Source: Halomonas sp. ML-15 | GTDB taxonomy: Bacteria; Pseudomonadota; Gammaproteobacteria; Pseudomonadales; Halomonadaceae | Assembly (NCBI RefSeq): GCF_014779595.1 | Contig: NZ_JACXZT010000019.1 | Span: 2,189,945-2,253,944 of the forward strand | DNA: 64,000 nucleotides | Direction: 5' to 3' | Shown here: positions 9,725 to 21,744 of the stretch, one piece after another | Layout: each line of letters begins with the position of its first letter | How positions within the stretch are numbered: position 1 is the first letter of the stretch | Made by a program: the position numbers and the translations under genes | The notes under the pieces: generated by a model | What the model was told of the DNA's origin: nothing | Databases searched by the model: none | The model's input: only the letters and a program-made list of their open reading frames with translations

Positions 9725-10048
9725 ATGAATGATTTTCGGTACATTCGCGTCTTCGCCCACTCCAATGGGTTGCTGGTCAGTCACCTGCACAATGTGCTGA
9801 GTGCCGCCGAGATCCCCGCCGAACTTCGCAACATGACCCTGGGCGGCGGGGCCGGCGAGCTGCCGCTGGGGGAGTGTGAGCCCGAAGTGTGGGTGGCGCC
9901 GCACAACGCCGAGCGCGCCAGGTGCCTGATTCAGCAGAGCCTCGAGGGAGCCGTGCAGCCCGCAGAGGATTGGATCTGCCCGGGTTGCGGCGAGCGCCTG
10001 GAGGGGGCGTTTGATGCCTGCTGGCAGTGCGGTAGCGCCAAGCCATAG
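9725..10048 (+). CDS. DUF2007 domain protein with C-terminal zinc ribbon
   Basis: The 107-residue product has an N-terminal DUF2007-like region (about residues 1-75: FRYIRVFAHSNGLLVSHLHN, then EIPAELRNMTLGGGAGELP and the VWVAPHNAERARCLI strand). A C-terminal zinc ribbon follows with two Cys pairs, CPGCGE and CWQCGS. DUF2007 proteins resemble PII-like folds and are called putative signal-transducing proteins; the function is unknown. An ATG at 9725 was chosen; a GTG two codons upstream would overlap the repeat. No clear ribosome-binding site is visible. It is 14 bases upstream of the thioesterase gene and probably co-transcribed with it. Confidence 0.75.
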   Translation: MNDFRYIRVFAHSNGLLVSHLHNVLSAAEIPAELRNMTLGGGAGELPLGECEPEVWVAPHNAERARCLIQQSLEGAVQPAEDWICPGCGERLEGAFDACWQCGSAKP

Positions 10049-10062
10049 GAGCCCTATCGAGC

Positions 10063-10509
10063 ATGCAGTGGGACCTGCCCAGCCCGTATATCTTGCCCAT
10101 CGAGGTCAAGGCATCGGCGATCGACGACTACGGCCATGTCAACAACACCGAGTACCTGCGCTGGATCGAAGCGGTCAGTTGGCAGCACTCTGCCGAGCTA
10201 GGCCTGGACCTGGCACGCTATCGTGAGCTCGACCGAGGCATGGCGGTGCATCGCCATGAGCTCGACTACCTGGCCCCGGCGTTCGTCGGGGAGCACCTCG
10301 AACTGGCGACCTGGATCGTTGCCTGCGACGGCCGCCTGATGCTGGCGCGGCGCTTTCAGCTGCTGCGACCCGACGATGGCCGCACCCTGTTGCGGGCGCG
10401 CACCCGCTTCGCCTGTATCGAGCTTTCCAGCGGTCGGCCGCGGCGTATGCCGGCGGAGTACGTCGCTCGCTATGGCAGCGTGCTGATCGAAGAGAATGAT
10501 CCATCGTAA
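10063..10509 (+). CDS. Acyl-CoA thioesterase, 4HBT/FadM-like hotdog fold
   Basis: Hotdog-fold thioesterases of this group hydrolyse acyl-CoA thioesters to free acid and CoA. The 148-residue product has the 4HBT active-site motif DDYGHVNNTEYLRWIE (about residues 21-36), containing the catalytic Asp and the conserved HVNN, followed by the long hotdog helix and a five-stranded sheet (MAVHRHELDYLAPAFVGEHL). An AGGAG box precedes the ATG. The substrate cannot be read from sequence; FadM-type long-chain acyl-CoA and YbgC-type short-chain substrates are both possible. It follows the DUF2007 gene closely. Confidence 0.8.
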   Translation: MQWDLPSPYILPIEVKASAIDDYGHVNNTEYLRWIEAVSWQHSAELGLDLARYRELDRGMAVHRHELDYLAPAFVGEHLELATWIVACDGRLMLARRFQLLRPDDGRTLLRARTRFACIELSSGRPRRMPAEYVARYGSVLIEENDPS

Positions 10510-10658
10510 GAGGGCTTTCTGGCCGGATATTTTCTTGTGATTGCGGCGCGATTTTGGCTTCTTTGCTGATTTTTAGCGTGATTTTATCGTGATTGTGCGT
10601 CTGTGCTGTAATGAGGGTAGCGTCGAATCGTATCCCGCTCATCGCACAGGAGGTCATT

Positions 10659-11774
10659 ATGCAGGTCGCCGTTCCCAAGGAGATCAAGAACCACGAATAT
10701 CGGGTCGCGCTGACGCCCACGGGTGCCCGTGAACTATGCGGTCGCGGCCACACGGTAGTGGTGCAGGCCGGCGCCGGTGAGGGCGCCGGCTTCAGCGACG
10801 CTGACTACCAGGCCGCCGGGGCCAGCATCGAGGCCGACGTGGCCACGCTGTGGCAGGCTGCCGAACTGATCCTCAAGGTCAAGGAGCCGCAGCCCGACGA
10901 GGTCGCCCGGCTCACGCCTGAGCAGACCCTGTTCACCTATCTGCATCTCGCCGCCGAGGAGTCGCTGACCCGCGGCCTGATCGATAGCGGCGCGACCTGC
11001 ATCGCCTATGAAACCATCACCGGCGCCGACGGCGGTCTGCCGCTGCTGGCGCCGATGAGTGCGGTGGCCGGACGCATGGCGATCCAGGCAGGTGCCCATA
11101 GTCTGGAGAAAGCCCAGGGCGGCGCCGGGATTCTGCTGCCCGGGGTGCCGGGGGTGGCGCCGGCCAAGGTCACGGTAATCGGCGGCGGCGTGGTCGGCGA
11201 GAACGCCGCGCGCATGGCGCTGGGCCTGGGCGCCGAGGTGACCATCCTCGACAAGTCACTGGCGCGCCTCGAGGTGCTCGACGACCGCTATCAGGGCCGC
11301 ATTCGCACCGTCTACTCCACTGCCGATGCCCTGGACAGGGCGGTGCGCGAGTCCGACCTGATCGTCGGCGCGGTGCTGATCGCCGGTGCGGCGGCGCCCA
11401 AGCTGATCACCCGCCAGATGCTTGCTGACATGAAGCCCGGCAGCGTACTGGTCGACGTGGCCATCGATCAGGGCGGCTGTTTCGAGACCAGCCGCGCCAC
11501 TACCCACGCTGATCCGACCTACCTCGTCGACGGCATCGTGCATTACTGCGTGGCCAATATGCCCGGCGCGGTCGCCCGCACCTCCACCCAGGCGCTGACC
11601 AACGCCACCATGCCGTTCGTGCTGGCGCTGGCCGACAAGGGCTGGCAGCAGGCGTTGGCCGACGACCACCACTTCCTGCCGGGGCTCAACGTGCATGCCG
11701 GCCAGGTTACCTATCGCGCGGTGGCCGAGGCTTTTGGGCTGGAGTATGTAGACCCTGCCAGTTTGCTTGTGTGA
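10659..11774 (+). CDS. ald: Alanine dehydrogenase
   Basis: Ald catalyses NAD-dependent reversible oxidative deamination of L-alanine to pyruvate and ammonia. The 371-residue length matches the family exactly. It starts [20 protein letters not shown], the conserved N-terminus with the pyruvate-binding Arg, and contains KVKEPQPDE (active-site Lys), [11 protein letters not shown], the NAD-binding [19 protein letters not shown] (about residues 170-188), and the C-terminal [20 protein letters not shown]. The ATG at 10659 is preceded by ACAGGAGG. The 149-base upstream region is AT-rich for this genome and contains GTGATT twice in tandem (10578-10594), possibly a regulator site; Ald genes are often controlled by Lrp-type regulators, not visible here. 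Confidence 0.96.
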   Translation: MQVAVPKEIKNHEYRVALTPTGARELCGRGHTVVVQAGAGEGAGFSDADYQAAGASIEADVATLWQAAELILKVKEPQPDEVARLTPEQTLFTYLHLAAEESLTRGLIDSGATCIAYETITGADGGLPLLAPMSAVAGRMAIQAGAHSLEKAQGGAGILLPGVPGVAPAKVTVIGGGVVGENAARMALGLGAEVTILDKSLARLEVLDDRYQGRIRTVYSTADALDRAVRESDLIVGAVLIAGAAAPKLITRQMLADMKPGSVLVDVAIDQGGCFETSRATTHADPTYLVDGIVHYCVANMPGAVARTSTQALTNATMPFVLALADKGWQQALADDHHFLPGLNVHAGQVTYRAVAEAFGLEYVDPASLLV

Positions 11775-11816
11775 AAGACCTGCGTAGTAAAGAGGCTTCG
11801 GTGCCAATTGTGAGCG

Positions 11817-11917
11817 GCGCCGGGGACAGGTCGTAGAGGGGGTTTGCGCCATGGATGGCGCAAGGTAGCGCCCAGGGACGGGTTTACAGCGCCCCCTCGT
11901 AGGCCTGTCGCCGGTGC
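11817..11917 (-). repeat. Family A intergenic hairpin repeat, copy A2 (short GCGCC apex)
   Basis: Reverse orientation relative to A1 and almost the same sequence: GCCGGGGACAGG, an inner GAGGGGG / CCCCCTC stem, apex TTGCGCC ATGGAT GGCGCAA, then the conserved box read on the minus strand. It lies between ald and trpS. Its right edge is duplicated in tandem (11901-11956). The remaining gap holds a GC hairpin around 11999-12019 (GCCCCGG / CCGGGGC) without a T tract. Confidence 0.85.
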
Positions 11918-11956
11918 CTTAACCACTCAGGCCTGTTGCCGTTGCCTTAACCACAC
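11901..11956. repeat. Two tandem 28-base units at the edge of repeat A2
   Basis: Units 11901-11928 and 11929-11956 both begin AGGCCTGT and end GCCTTAACCAC plus two bases. They match at about 25 of 28 positions. The first unit includes the terminal arm of copy A2. Confidence 0.75.
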
Positions 11957-12066
11957 AGGGCGGTGACCATCGCCGCACGTCCAAGCAAGGCTCTCATGCC
12001 CCGGTCGCCTTGGCCGGGGCCTCGCGTTACCATAGCGGCATTTCCGACCACGAGAGTCCGCTTTCC

Positions 12067-13095
12067 ATGAGTGCAGCTTCCGAGCAGAAGACCCGCGTAC
12101 TGACCGGTATCACCACCAGCGGCACCCCCCATCTGGGCAACTACGTCGGCGCTATCAAGCCGGCGATCGCCGCCAGTCAGGACCCCAGCGTACAGTCCTA
12201 CTACTTTCTCGCCGACCTCCATGCGCTGATCAAGTGCCAGGATCCCCAGCGGGTCCAGGCGTCGCGTCTCGAGATCGCCGCTACCTGGCTGGCGCTGGGC
12301 CTGGATACCGACAACGCCATCTTCTACCGCCAATCGGACGTGCCCGAGATCACCGAACTGGCCTGGATGCTCTCCTGCGTCTGCGCCAAGGGGCTGATGA
12401 ACCGCGCCCACGCCTACAAGGCGGCGGTGGCCGAGAACGAGGCCGCCGGCAACCAGGACCCGGACAAGGGCATCACCATGGGCCTGTTTGGCTATCCGGT
12501 GCTGATGGCCGCGGATATTCTGATGTTCAACGCCCAAAAAGTGCCGGTGGGTCGCGACCAGATCCAGCATATCGAGATGGCGCGGGATATCGCCGGACGC
12601 TTCAACCACCTCTACAAGGGCGACTACTTTGCCCTCCCCGAGGCGGTGGTCGACGATAATGTGCCGACGTTGAATGGTCTGGACGGGCGCAAGATGTCCA
12701 AGAGCTACAACAACACCATCCCGCTGTTCGTCGCCGAGAAGAAGCTCCAGAAGCTGGTGCGCAAGATCAAGACCAACTCGCTGGAGCCCGGTGAGCCCAA
12801 GGACCCGGATAGCTGCACCCTGTTCCAGATCTACTCGGCCTTCGCCACGGCGGAGGAGAGTGCCGCCATGCGTCAGGAGTACGCCAACGGCATCGGCTGG
12901 GGCGACGCCAAGAACCGCGTCTTCGAGCACCTCAACGACCACCTGCGCGAGCCGCGGGAGCGCTACCAGGCGCTGATGGAAGATCCGGGCCATATCGAGC
13001 AGGTGTTACGCAAAGGCGCCGAGCGGGCTCGCGCCGAGGCGGCCCCTTTCATGGATCGTATGCGCCAGGCCGCGGGGCTGGGGCGCTTTGCCTAA
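12067..13095 (+). CDS. trpS: Tryptophanyl-tRNA synthetase
   Basis: TrpS charges tRNA(Trp) with tryptophan; it is a class I aminoacyl-tRNA synthetase. The 342-residue protein has the HIGH-type signature as TPHLGNYVG (about residues 19-27) and the KMSKS loop as GRKMSKSYNN (about residues 208-217). The core contains LMNRAHAYKA and GLFGYPVLMAADILMF, the tryptophan pocket region typical of the bacterial enzyme. The ATG at 12067 gives the conserved N-terminus KTRVLTGITTSG a few residues in. A strong terminator follows, so it appears monocistronic. Confidence 0.97.
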   Translation: MSAASEQKTRVLTGITTSGTPHLGNYVGAIKPAIAASQDPSVQSYYFLADLHALIKCQDPQRVQASRLEIAATWLALGLDTDNAIFYRQSDVPEITELAWMLSCVCAKGLMNRAHAYKAAVAENEAAGNQDPDKGITMGLFGYPVLMAADILMFNAQKVPVGRDQIQHIEMARDIAGRFNHLYKGDYFALPEAVVDDNVPTLNGLDGRKMSKSYNNTIPLFVAEKKLQKLVRKIKTNSLEPGEPKDPDSCTLFQIYSAFATAEESAAMRQEYANGIGWGDAKNRVFEHLNDHLREPRERYQALMEDPGHIEQVLRKGAERARAEAAPFMDRMRQAAGLGRFA

Positions 13096-13114
13096 GCCGC
13101 CGGGCCGGAAGATG

Positions 13115-13155
13115 ACCTCTCCACAGGGCTGCCTGGGGGGAGGTTTTATATTTTT
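13115..13155 (+). terminator. Intrinsic terminator after trpS
   Basis: Long stem ACCTCTCC / GGGGAGGT with an inner CAGG / CCTG extension and a GCTG loop, followed by TTTTATATTTTT. One of the strongest terminators in the window. Confidence 0.88.
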
Positions 13156-13268
13156 GGGGAATGCTTGTGATAGCCGTTATGCATTTCCTTTATCCCGAGT
13201 AAAATACTAGGGTATTGCCTGTCGACGGAGTGATACTGCTCCAGTCTGGTCTGTTACGGGAGGAAAGC

Positions 13269-14474
13269 ATGACGCAAGCACTGGCTACCCAGCGTATGTC
13301 GCCGGTTACCCCAGTAGCGGCTGGGCTGCTGCTGCTCGGTGCCCTGGCGATTGGGATCATCTTCGAAGCTCGCACCGGCCTGCTGATGGTGGTTGGCGGG
13401 CTGCTGGGCATGGTGCTCTACCACGCGGCCTTCGGCTTTACCGCTGCCTGGCGAGTCTTTATCAGCGAGCGCCGCGGTCGCGGCCTGCGCGCCCAGATGG
13501 TGATGCTGGCCATCGCCGTGCTGCTGTTCTTTCCGGCGCTCGGCGCCGGCACGCTGTTTGGTAACCCAGTCTCCGGGTTTGTCGCGCCGATCGGCGTATC
13601 GGTGGTGGTGGGTGCCTTCCTGTTCGGGCTTGGCATGCAGCTCGGCGGCGGTTGCGCCTCGGGCACGCTGTTTACCGCCGGCGGCGGTAATGCACGGATG
13701 CTGATCACCCTGCTGTTCTTTATCGTCGGCTCGGTGATCGGTAGCGCCCACTTTACCTGGTGGCAGAGCCTGCCGGCCTTTCAGCCGGTGTCGCTGGTGG
13801 AGACCGCAGGAGCAGGTGGCGGTATCGTCATCAGCCTGGCGCTGTTCGCGGCGATTGCGGCCTTTACCGTGGTGATGGAGAAGCGCCGCCACGGTCAGCT
13901 CGAGGAGGCGCCCCGGGTCGAGATGCGCGAGCGCCGCTGGCTGACCGGCCCCTGGCCGCTGCTTGCCGGTGCGGTGGCCCTGGCGCTGCTCAATTTCGCC
14001 ACCCTGGCGCTGGCCGGGCGGCCCTGGGGCATCACCTCGGCCTTCGCGCTGTGGGGCGCCAAGGGCTTCGAATTCCTCGGCGGCGATGTCTCCGGCTGGG
14101 GCTATTGGCAGTCATCGGCCAACGCCGAGGCGCTCCAGGCCAGTGTATGGAGCGATATCACCACGGTGATGAACGTCGGCATCATTCTCGGTGCGCTGAT
14201 CGCCGCCACTCTGGCCGGCCGCTTTGCGCCCAATTTTCGTATTCCGCTCAAATCGCTGGCGGCGGCCGTCATCGGTGGGTTGATGCTCGGCTATGGCGCG
14301 CGGCTGGCCTTTGGCTGCAATATCGGCGCCTATTTCAGCGGCATTGCCTCGGGTAGCCTGCATGGCTGGGTATGGCTGGTGGCGGGCTTTGCCGGCAACA
14401 TACTTGGCGTGCGCCTGCGGCCGCTGTTCTTCGAGGGCGAGGCGGGGCGGCGGCCCGCGGCCAAACGCTGCTGA
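13269..14474 (+). CDS. YeeE/YedE family transporter (putative thiosulfate or sulfur-compound uptake)
   Basis: An integral inner-membrane protein of 401 residues with about ten hydrophobic segments. It is built from two YeeE/YedE-like halves, each with a Gly-rich conserved Cys motif: LGGGCASGTLF (about residue 125) and AFGCNIGAYFSGIASG (about residue 350). In this family (TsuA of Spirochaeta is the characterised member) such cysteines line the thiosulfate pathway. A basic cytoplasmic loop (EKRRHGQLEEAPRVEMRERR) separates the halves. The ATG at 13269 has GGGAGGAAAGC upstream, far better than the earlier in-frame start. No TusA or rhodanese partner is adjacent. Substrate is inferred from the family only. 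Confidence 0.82.
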   Translation: MTQALATQRMSPVTPVAAGLLLLGALAIGIIFEARTGLLMVVGGLLGMVLYHAAFGFTAAWRVFISERRGRGLRAQMVMLAIAVLLFFPALGAGTLFGNPVSGFVAPIGVSVVVGAFLFGLGMQLGGGCASGTLFTAGGGNARMLITLLFFIVGSVIGSAHFTWWQSLPAFQPVSLVETAGAGGGIVISLALFAAIAAFTVVMEKRRHGQLEEAPRVEMRERRWLTGPWPLLAGAVALALLNFATLALAGRPWGITSAFALWGAKGFEFLGGDVSGWGYWQSSANAEALQASVWSDITTVMNVGIILGALIAATLAGRFAPNFRIPLKSLAAAVIGGLMLGYGARLAFGCNIGAYFSGIASGSLHGWVWLVAGFAGNILGVRLRPLFFEGEAGRRPAAKRC

Positions 14475-14495
14475 GCCCTCGCGGCGACACCCAGA

Positions 14496-14520
14496 CGCGC
14501 CCCGGCACTGCCGGGGCGCG
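14496..14520. terminator. Hairpin after the YeeE/YedE transporter gene
   Basis: Perfect 11-bp stem CGCGCCCCGGC / GCCGGGGCGCG with a three-base loop, 22 bases after the stop codon. There is no T tract, so termination is likely but not certain. Confidence 0.55.
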
Positions 14521-14552
14521 CTGCGTTGGATGAGAAGCTAGCGCATTGGGCG

Positions 14553-14561
14553 TGGTAGAAT
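14553..14561 (+). promoter_or_regulatory. Candidate extended -10 element upstream of maeA
   Basis: TGG followed by TAGAAT at 14556-14561, 60 bases before the maeA start. No matching -35 hexamer at standard spacing, so this depends on the extended -10. Confidence 0.4.
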
Positions 14562-14620
14562 GCGGCGACCAGGGCGCCACCAAGAGCGCCAAGCTTTCTA
14601 TCAACATGACGAGACGAGAG

Positions 14621-16291
14621 ATGACTCAATCTGCCAAGCGCCCGCTGTATCTGCCCTATGCCGGCCCATCGCTGCTCGAGATGCCGCTGCTCAACAAGGG
14701 TAGCGCCTTTACCCTCAACGAGCGCATTGCCTTCAACCTGATCGGGCTGCTGCCGCAGAACGTCGAGTCCATCGAAGAGCAGGCCGAGCGCGCTTATCGT
14801 CAGTACCGTCTGTGCCAGAACGATCTCGATCGGCATGTCTACCTGCGCGCCATACAGGACGACAACGAGACGCTATTCTTTCGTCTTCTCGAGGAGCACC
14901 TCGAGGAGATGCTGCCGATCATCTACACCCCCACCGTGGGCGAGGCGTGCGAAGAGTTCTCCAATATCTATCGCAACCATCGCGGGTTGTTCATCGGCTA
15001 CCCGGATCGCGAGCACATGGATGACATCCTGCGCAGCGCCACCAAGGACAACGTCAAGGTGATCGTGGTCACCGACGGTGAGCGTATCCTCGGCCTCGGC
15101 GACCAGGGCATCGGCGGCATGGGCATCCCGATCGGCAAGCTGTCGCTGTATACCGCCTGCGGCGGGATCAGCCCAGCGTACACGCTGCCGATCACCCTCG
15201 ATGTAGGCACTAACAACCAGACCCTGCTCGACGACCCGATGTACATGGGCTGGCGCCATGAGCGGGTGTCCCAGGCCGAGTATGACGCCTTTATCGCCGA
15301 CTTCATGGCCGCGGTGAAGCGACGCTGGCCCAATGTGCTGCTGCAATTCGAGGATTTCGCCCAGACCAACGCCATGCCGCTGCTGGACCGCTATCGCGAT
15401 GAGCTGTGCTGTTTCAATGACGATATCCAGGGCACCGCGGCGGTGTGCGTCGGCACCCTGTTGGCGGCCTGCAAGGCCAAGGGCGAGAAGATCAGCGAAC
15501 AGCGCGTGGCCTTCGTCGGCGCCGGCTCGGCGGGTTGCGGCATCGCCGAACAGATCGTGCTGGCGATGCAGGCCGAAGGCCTGGGTGAAGCCGAGGCGCG
15601 CGCGCAGATCTTCATGGTCGATCGTCACGGCCTGCTGACCCGCGATATGGAAGGCCTCTACGACTTCCAGTCCCGGCTGGCCCACGACCCGGCCGGGTGG
15701 CAGGGCACGGCGCTGCTCGACGTCGTCGCCCAGGCCAAGCCGACGGTGTTGATCGGTGTCTCCGGCCAGCGCGGGTTGTTCAGCAAGGAGGTGATCCAGA
15801 CGCTCCACGCCGGCTGCGCCAAGCCGCTGGTGATGCCGCTCTCCAACCCCACCTCCAAGGTCGAGGCGACACCGGAGGAGATTCTGGTGTGGACCGAAGG
15901 CCAGGCGCTGGTGGCCACCGGCAGCCCCTTCGCGCCGGTGGAGTTCCGCGGCAAGCAGTACCCCATCGCCCAGTGCAACAACTCCTATATCTTCCCCGGT
16001 ATCGGTCTCGGGGTGATCGCTGCGCGGGCCTCACGGGTCACCGATGGCATGCTGATGGCCGCCTCCAATGCGCTGGCCAAGGGCGCGCCCATGGTGCAGG
16101 AAGGCAAGGGCCCGCTGCTGCCGCCGCTGGCCGAGATTCGCGAGATCAGCAAGGCGATCGCCTTCGAGGTGGCCAAGCAGGCCATGGCCGAGGAGGTGGC
16201 ATTGACCTGCGACGACGAGACCCTGCGCGACGCCATCGAGGCCAACTTCTGGTACCCGCGCTATCGCGAGTACCGGCGCAAGGCGTTTTAG
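14621..16291 (+). CDS. maeA: NAD-dependent malic enzyme (oxaloacetate-decarboxylating)
   Basis: MaeA oxidatively decarboxylates L-malate to pyruvate with NAD, linking the TCA cycle to pyruvate. The 556-residue protein is close to E. coli MaeA (565). Visible are the N-terminal [16 protein letters not shown], the malic-enzyme signature around [19 protein letters not shown], the metal-binding acids in FEDFAQTNA and [10 protein letters not shown], the NAD fold [17 protein letters not shown], and [14 protein letters not shown]. The ATG at 14621 follows a GAGACGAGAG stretch; an ATG five codons earlier has no ribosome-binding site. It faces acnA, another malate/citrate-cycle gene, across repeats B2 and A3. 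Confidence 0.94.
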   Translation: MTQSAKRPLYLPYAGPSLLEMPLLNKGSAFTLNERIAFNLIGLLPQNVESIEEQAERAYRQYRLCQNDLDRHVYLRAIQDDNETLFFRLLEEHLEEMLPIIYTPTVGEACEEFSNIYRNHRGLFIGYPDREHMDDILRSATKDNVKVIVVTDGERILGLGDQGIGGMGIPIGKLSLYTACGGISPAYTLPITLDVGTNNQTLLDDPMYMGWRHERVSQAEYDAFIADFMAAVKRRWPNVLLQFEDFAQTNAMPLLDRYRDELCCFNDDIQGTAAVCVGTLLAACKAKGEKISEQRVAFVGAGSAGCGIAEQIVLAMQAEGLGEAEARAQIFMVDRHGLLTRDMEGLYDFQSRLAHDPAGWQGTALLDVVAQAKPTVLIGVSGQRGLFSKEVIQTLHAGCAKPLVMPLSNPTSKVEATPEEILVWTEGQALVATGSPFAPVEFRGKQYPIAQCNNSYIFPGIGLGVIAARASRVTDGMLMAASNALAKGAPMVQEGKGPLLPPLAEIREISKAIAFEVAKQAMAEEVALTCDDETLRDAIEANFWYPRYREYRRKAF

Positions 16292-16295
16292 GCTC

Positions 16296-16426
16296 TGTCC
16301 GAAAACTGGCTGCGCTCGGCCATACGGCGTTAAAAATCGGCTCAAAGTACTCATTTACACCCCGTAAACTCCGTCTTTTCGCCGATTTTTGCCTTGTCTG
16401 GCCTTCGCTCGCCGACTTTTCAGACA
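16296..16426. repeat. Family B palindromic repeat, copy B2
   Basis: Imperfect terminal inverted repeats: left TGTCCGAAAACTGGCTGCGC, and right read on the opposite strand TGTCTGAAAAGTCGGCGAGC. An inner perfect 10-bp pair AAAAATCGGC / GCCGATTTTT gives a long cruciform. It lies between convergent maeA and acnA, next to copy A3. Symmetry extends out to about 16290 and 16431. Confidence 0.82.
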
Positions 16427-16456
16427 AACCCTAAGCTCACCTAGCAGCTGCGCCAG

Positions 16457-16560
16457 CCGGCACCGGGGCAGGTCATAAGCGAACCTCATTTTTCAGGACG
16501 AAAAATGGAGCGCCCAGGGAAGGGTTTACAGCGTGTTCGCGCTGACCTGCGCCGGGTAGC
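16457..16560 (-). repeat. Family A intergenic hairpin repeat, copy A3 (CATTTTT apex)
   Basis: The outer arm CACCGGGGCAGGTC and the conserved box (GCGCCCAGGGAAGGGTTTAC on this strand) match the family. The apex is CATTTTT / AAAAATG instead of GCGCC / GGCGC. The 368-base maeA-acnA gap is otherwise filled by B2 and the acnA terminator. Confidence 0.8.
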
Positions 16561-16591
16561 CGGCGGGAAAGAATAGCAGTAGTAGAGACAC

Positions 16592-16624
16592 AAAAACGCC
16601 CAGCCGGTTAGCCGGCTGGGCGTT
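16592..16624 (-). terminator. Intrinsic terminator of acnA
   Basis: Perfect 13-bp stem (AACGCCCAGCCGG pairing with CCGGCTGGGCGTT) around a four-base loop. Read on the minus strand it ends in a run of five T. It lies 35 bases past the acnA stop. Confidence 0.88.
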
Positions 16625-16659
16625 GTCGTGCTGGCGCCTCAGACGCCGCGGCTAGCGCC

Positions 16660-19398
<2,739 letters not shown>

Positions 19399-19607
19399 GG
19401 TCTCCTCCTCATGAAGAGCGATGGGCGCCCATCCGGGGCGCACGAAAGCGCGGTCACTGCTGCTACATGGTCATGATAGGCGTTGAATTCAAGCGTTGCT
19501 CGGCGGGGCCCTCCCTGCGCCAGCTGCAGCGACTATGCTGGAGTAATGCCAAAGATGTGTCGGACATTGTCTCTCCGCCGAATGGCACACCGATGACAGG
19601 AGTCACC

Positions 19608-19817
19608 ATGCACGAAGAGATGCTCACCTCCCGAGCGGTCCACTGCCCCTACTGCGATACTGCCTTCGAGCTGCTGGTCGATGCCAGCCAGGGCAGCCAT
19701 ATGACCTGGGAAGACTGTCCGCGCTGCTGCGCGCCGATTCAGCTGCGCATCAGCGTATCGCCGCAGAGTGGCGAGTTGGAGGAGGTGGCCCTGGGACGCG
19801 ATGACGATGTGGTATAA
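19608..19817 (+). CDS. CPXCG-motif cysteine-rich small protein
   Basis: A 69-residue protein with two Cys pairs, HCPYCDTAFELL near residue 12 and DCPRCCAPIQL near residue 38. This spacing is typical of the Cys-rich CPXCG family, presumed to bind one zinc ion. The C-terminal tail is acidic (GRDDDVV). The ATG at 19608 has AGGAG upstream and gives the usual family length. The function is unknown. It is divergent from acnA and about 140 bases upstream of ahpC, separated from it by the OxyR-like site, so it is probably a separate unit. Confidence 0.78.
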   Translation: MHEEMLTSRAVHCPYCDTAFELLVDASQGSHMTWEDCPRCCAPIQLRISVSPQSGELEEVALGRDDDVV

Positions 19818-19838
19818 ACACGGGATAGTGCCATTGTG

Positions 19839-19875
19839 ATAGGGTCGGGCTATGGGGGCGATTGCTTATTTCAAT
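19839..19875 (+). promoter_or_regulatory. Probable OxyR binding site upstream of ahpC
   Basis: ATAG-N7-CTAT (19839-19853), a seven-base spacer, then ATTG-N7-CAAT (19861-19875). This reproduces the four-contact OxyR spacing ATAG-N7-CTAT-N7-ATAG-N7-CTAT; the second half has one symmetric substitution in each arm. Its right edge lies 22 bases upstream of the putative ahpC -35. Confidence 0.7.
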
Positions 19876-19897
19876 TGTCAGCCCCTGTGGATGGACT

Positions 19898-19927
19898 TTA
19901 GTCTAACACCCCATTTGTCCATATAAT
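19898..19927 (+). promoter_or_regulatory. Probable ahpC promoter
   Basis: A perfect -10 TATAAT at 19922-19927 with a poor -35 TTTAGT at 19898-19903, spacing 18. A perfect -10 with a weak -35 and an OxyR-type operator upstream is the pattern of an activator-dependent promoter. Confidence 0.6.
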
Positions 19928-19957
19928 CATCATTCGCATTTCAAGGGAGAGACCTGA

Positions 19958-20560
19958 ATGAGCGTACTGGTAGGCCGCCAAGCCCCCGATTTTGAAACTG
20001 CCGCAGTCCTGGGCAACGGCGAGATCGTCGATAACTTCAAGCTGTCCGATAGCCACGGCAAGCTGCGCGTGCTGTTCTTCTGGCCGCTCGATTTTACCTT
20101 CGTGTGTCCGTCCGAGATCATCGCTCATGACAACCGTCTGGCGCAGTTCAAGGAGCTCGGCGTCGAGGTGATCGGTGTCTCCATCGACTCCCAGTTCACC
20201 CACCACGCCTGGCGCAAGACCTCACCCGAGAAGGGTGGCATCGGCGAAGTCGGCTTCCCGATCGTGGCCGACGTCAAGCACGAAGTGACCCAGGCCTACG
20301 GCATCGAGCATCCGGAAGCAGGCGTCGCCATGCGCGCCTCCTTCCTGATCGACGAGAACGGTGTGGTCCAGCACCAGACCGTCAACAACCTGCCGCTGGG
20401 CCGCAACGTCGACGAGATGCTGCGCATGGTCAAGGCGCTCAAGCACCACCAGCAGCACGGCGAAGTCTGCCCGGCCGGCTGGGACGAAGGTCAGGAAGGC
20501 ATGAAGGATACGGCAGAGGGCGTGGCCAAGTACCTTGGTGCCCACTCCAAGGCGCTGTAA
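19958..20560 (+). CDS. ahpC: Peroxiredoxin, AhpC/Prx1 type (typical 2-Cys)
   Basis: A typical 2-Cys peroxiredoxin that reduces hydrogen peroxide and organic hydroperoxides. The 200-residue product has the peroxidatic cysteine in FTFVCPSEII (Cys about residue 50) and the resolving cysteine in GEVCPAGW (about residue 170), with the YLG C-terminal motif in AKYLGAHSKAL. That YLG, with a GGIGEV loop resembling GGLG, marks the overoxidation-sensitive eukaryote-like Prx1/Prx2 subgroup rather than E. coli AhpC. No ahpF follows; trxB is the next gene and encodes a plausible supplier of electrons through thioredoxin. AAGGGAGA precedes the ATG. Confidence 0.93.
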   Translation: MSVLVGRQAPDFETAAVLGNGEIVDNFKLSDSHGKLRVLFFWPLDFTFVCPSEIIAHDNRLAQFKELGVEVIGVSIDSQFTHHAWRKTSPEKGGIGEVGFPIVADVKHEVTQAYGIEHPEAGVAMRASFLIDENGVVQHQTVNNLPLGRNVDEMLRMVKALKHHQQHGEVCPAGWDEGQEGMKDTAEGVAKYLGAHSKAL

Positions 20561-20575
20561 ACCGCGCGCCTGCAG

Positions 20576-20602
20576 AGAGGCGGCCTCCGGGCCGCCTCTT
20601 TT
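20576..20602 (+). terminator. Intrinsic terminator after ahpC
   Basis: 10-bp stem AGAGGCGGCC / GGCCGCCTCT, TCCG loop, followed by a short T run. It lies 15 bases after the ahpC stop and separates ahpC from trxB. Confidence 0.85.
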
Positions 20603-20693
20603 CGTTGGTGCGGTGGTACAATTTGCCACCGGCGCATTGCGGCATGCCGACCCGCGTCGCCATGCCGGAGCGCGTCGCTTATGCGGCGACTAG

Positions 20694-21683
<990 letters not shown>

Positions 21684-21744
21684 CGCCCAGCGCCCAGCGC
21701 CCAGGCAGGCGACTCGCCAGGCACTTTTCAGCCGACGCCTGCTG

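Noticed and set aside
10578-10612. Possible ald promoter or regulator site with repeated GTGATT
   Set aside because: No -35/-10 pair at acceptable spacing; the AT-rich stretch is noted under ald instead.
19483-19492. Perfect palindrome TTGAATTCAA upstream of acnA
   Set aside because: Ten bases only, with no flanking symmetry or recognisable promoter spacing; could be chance.
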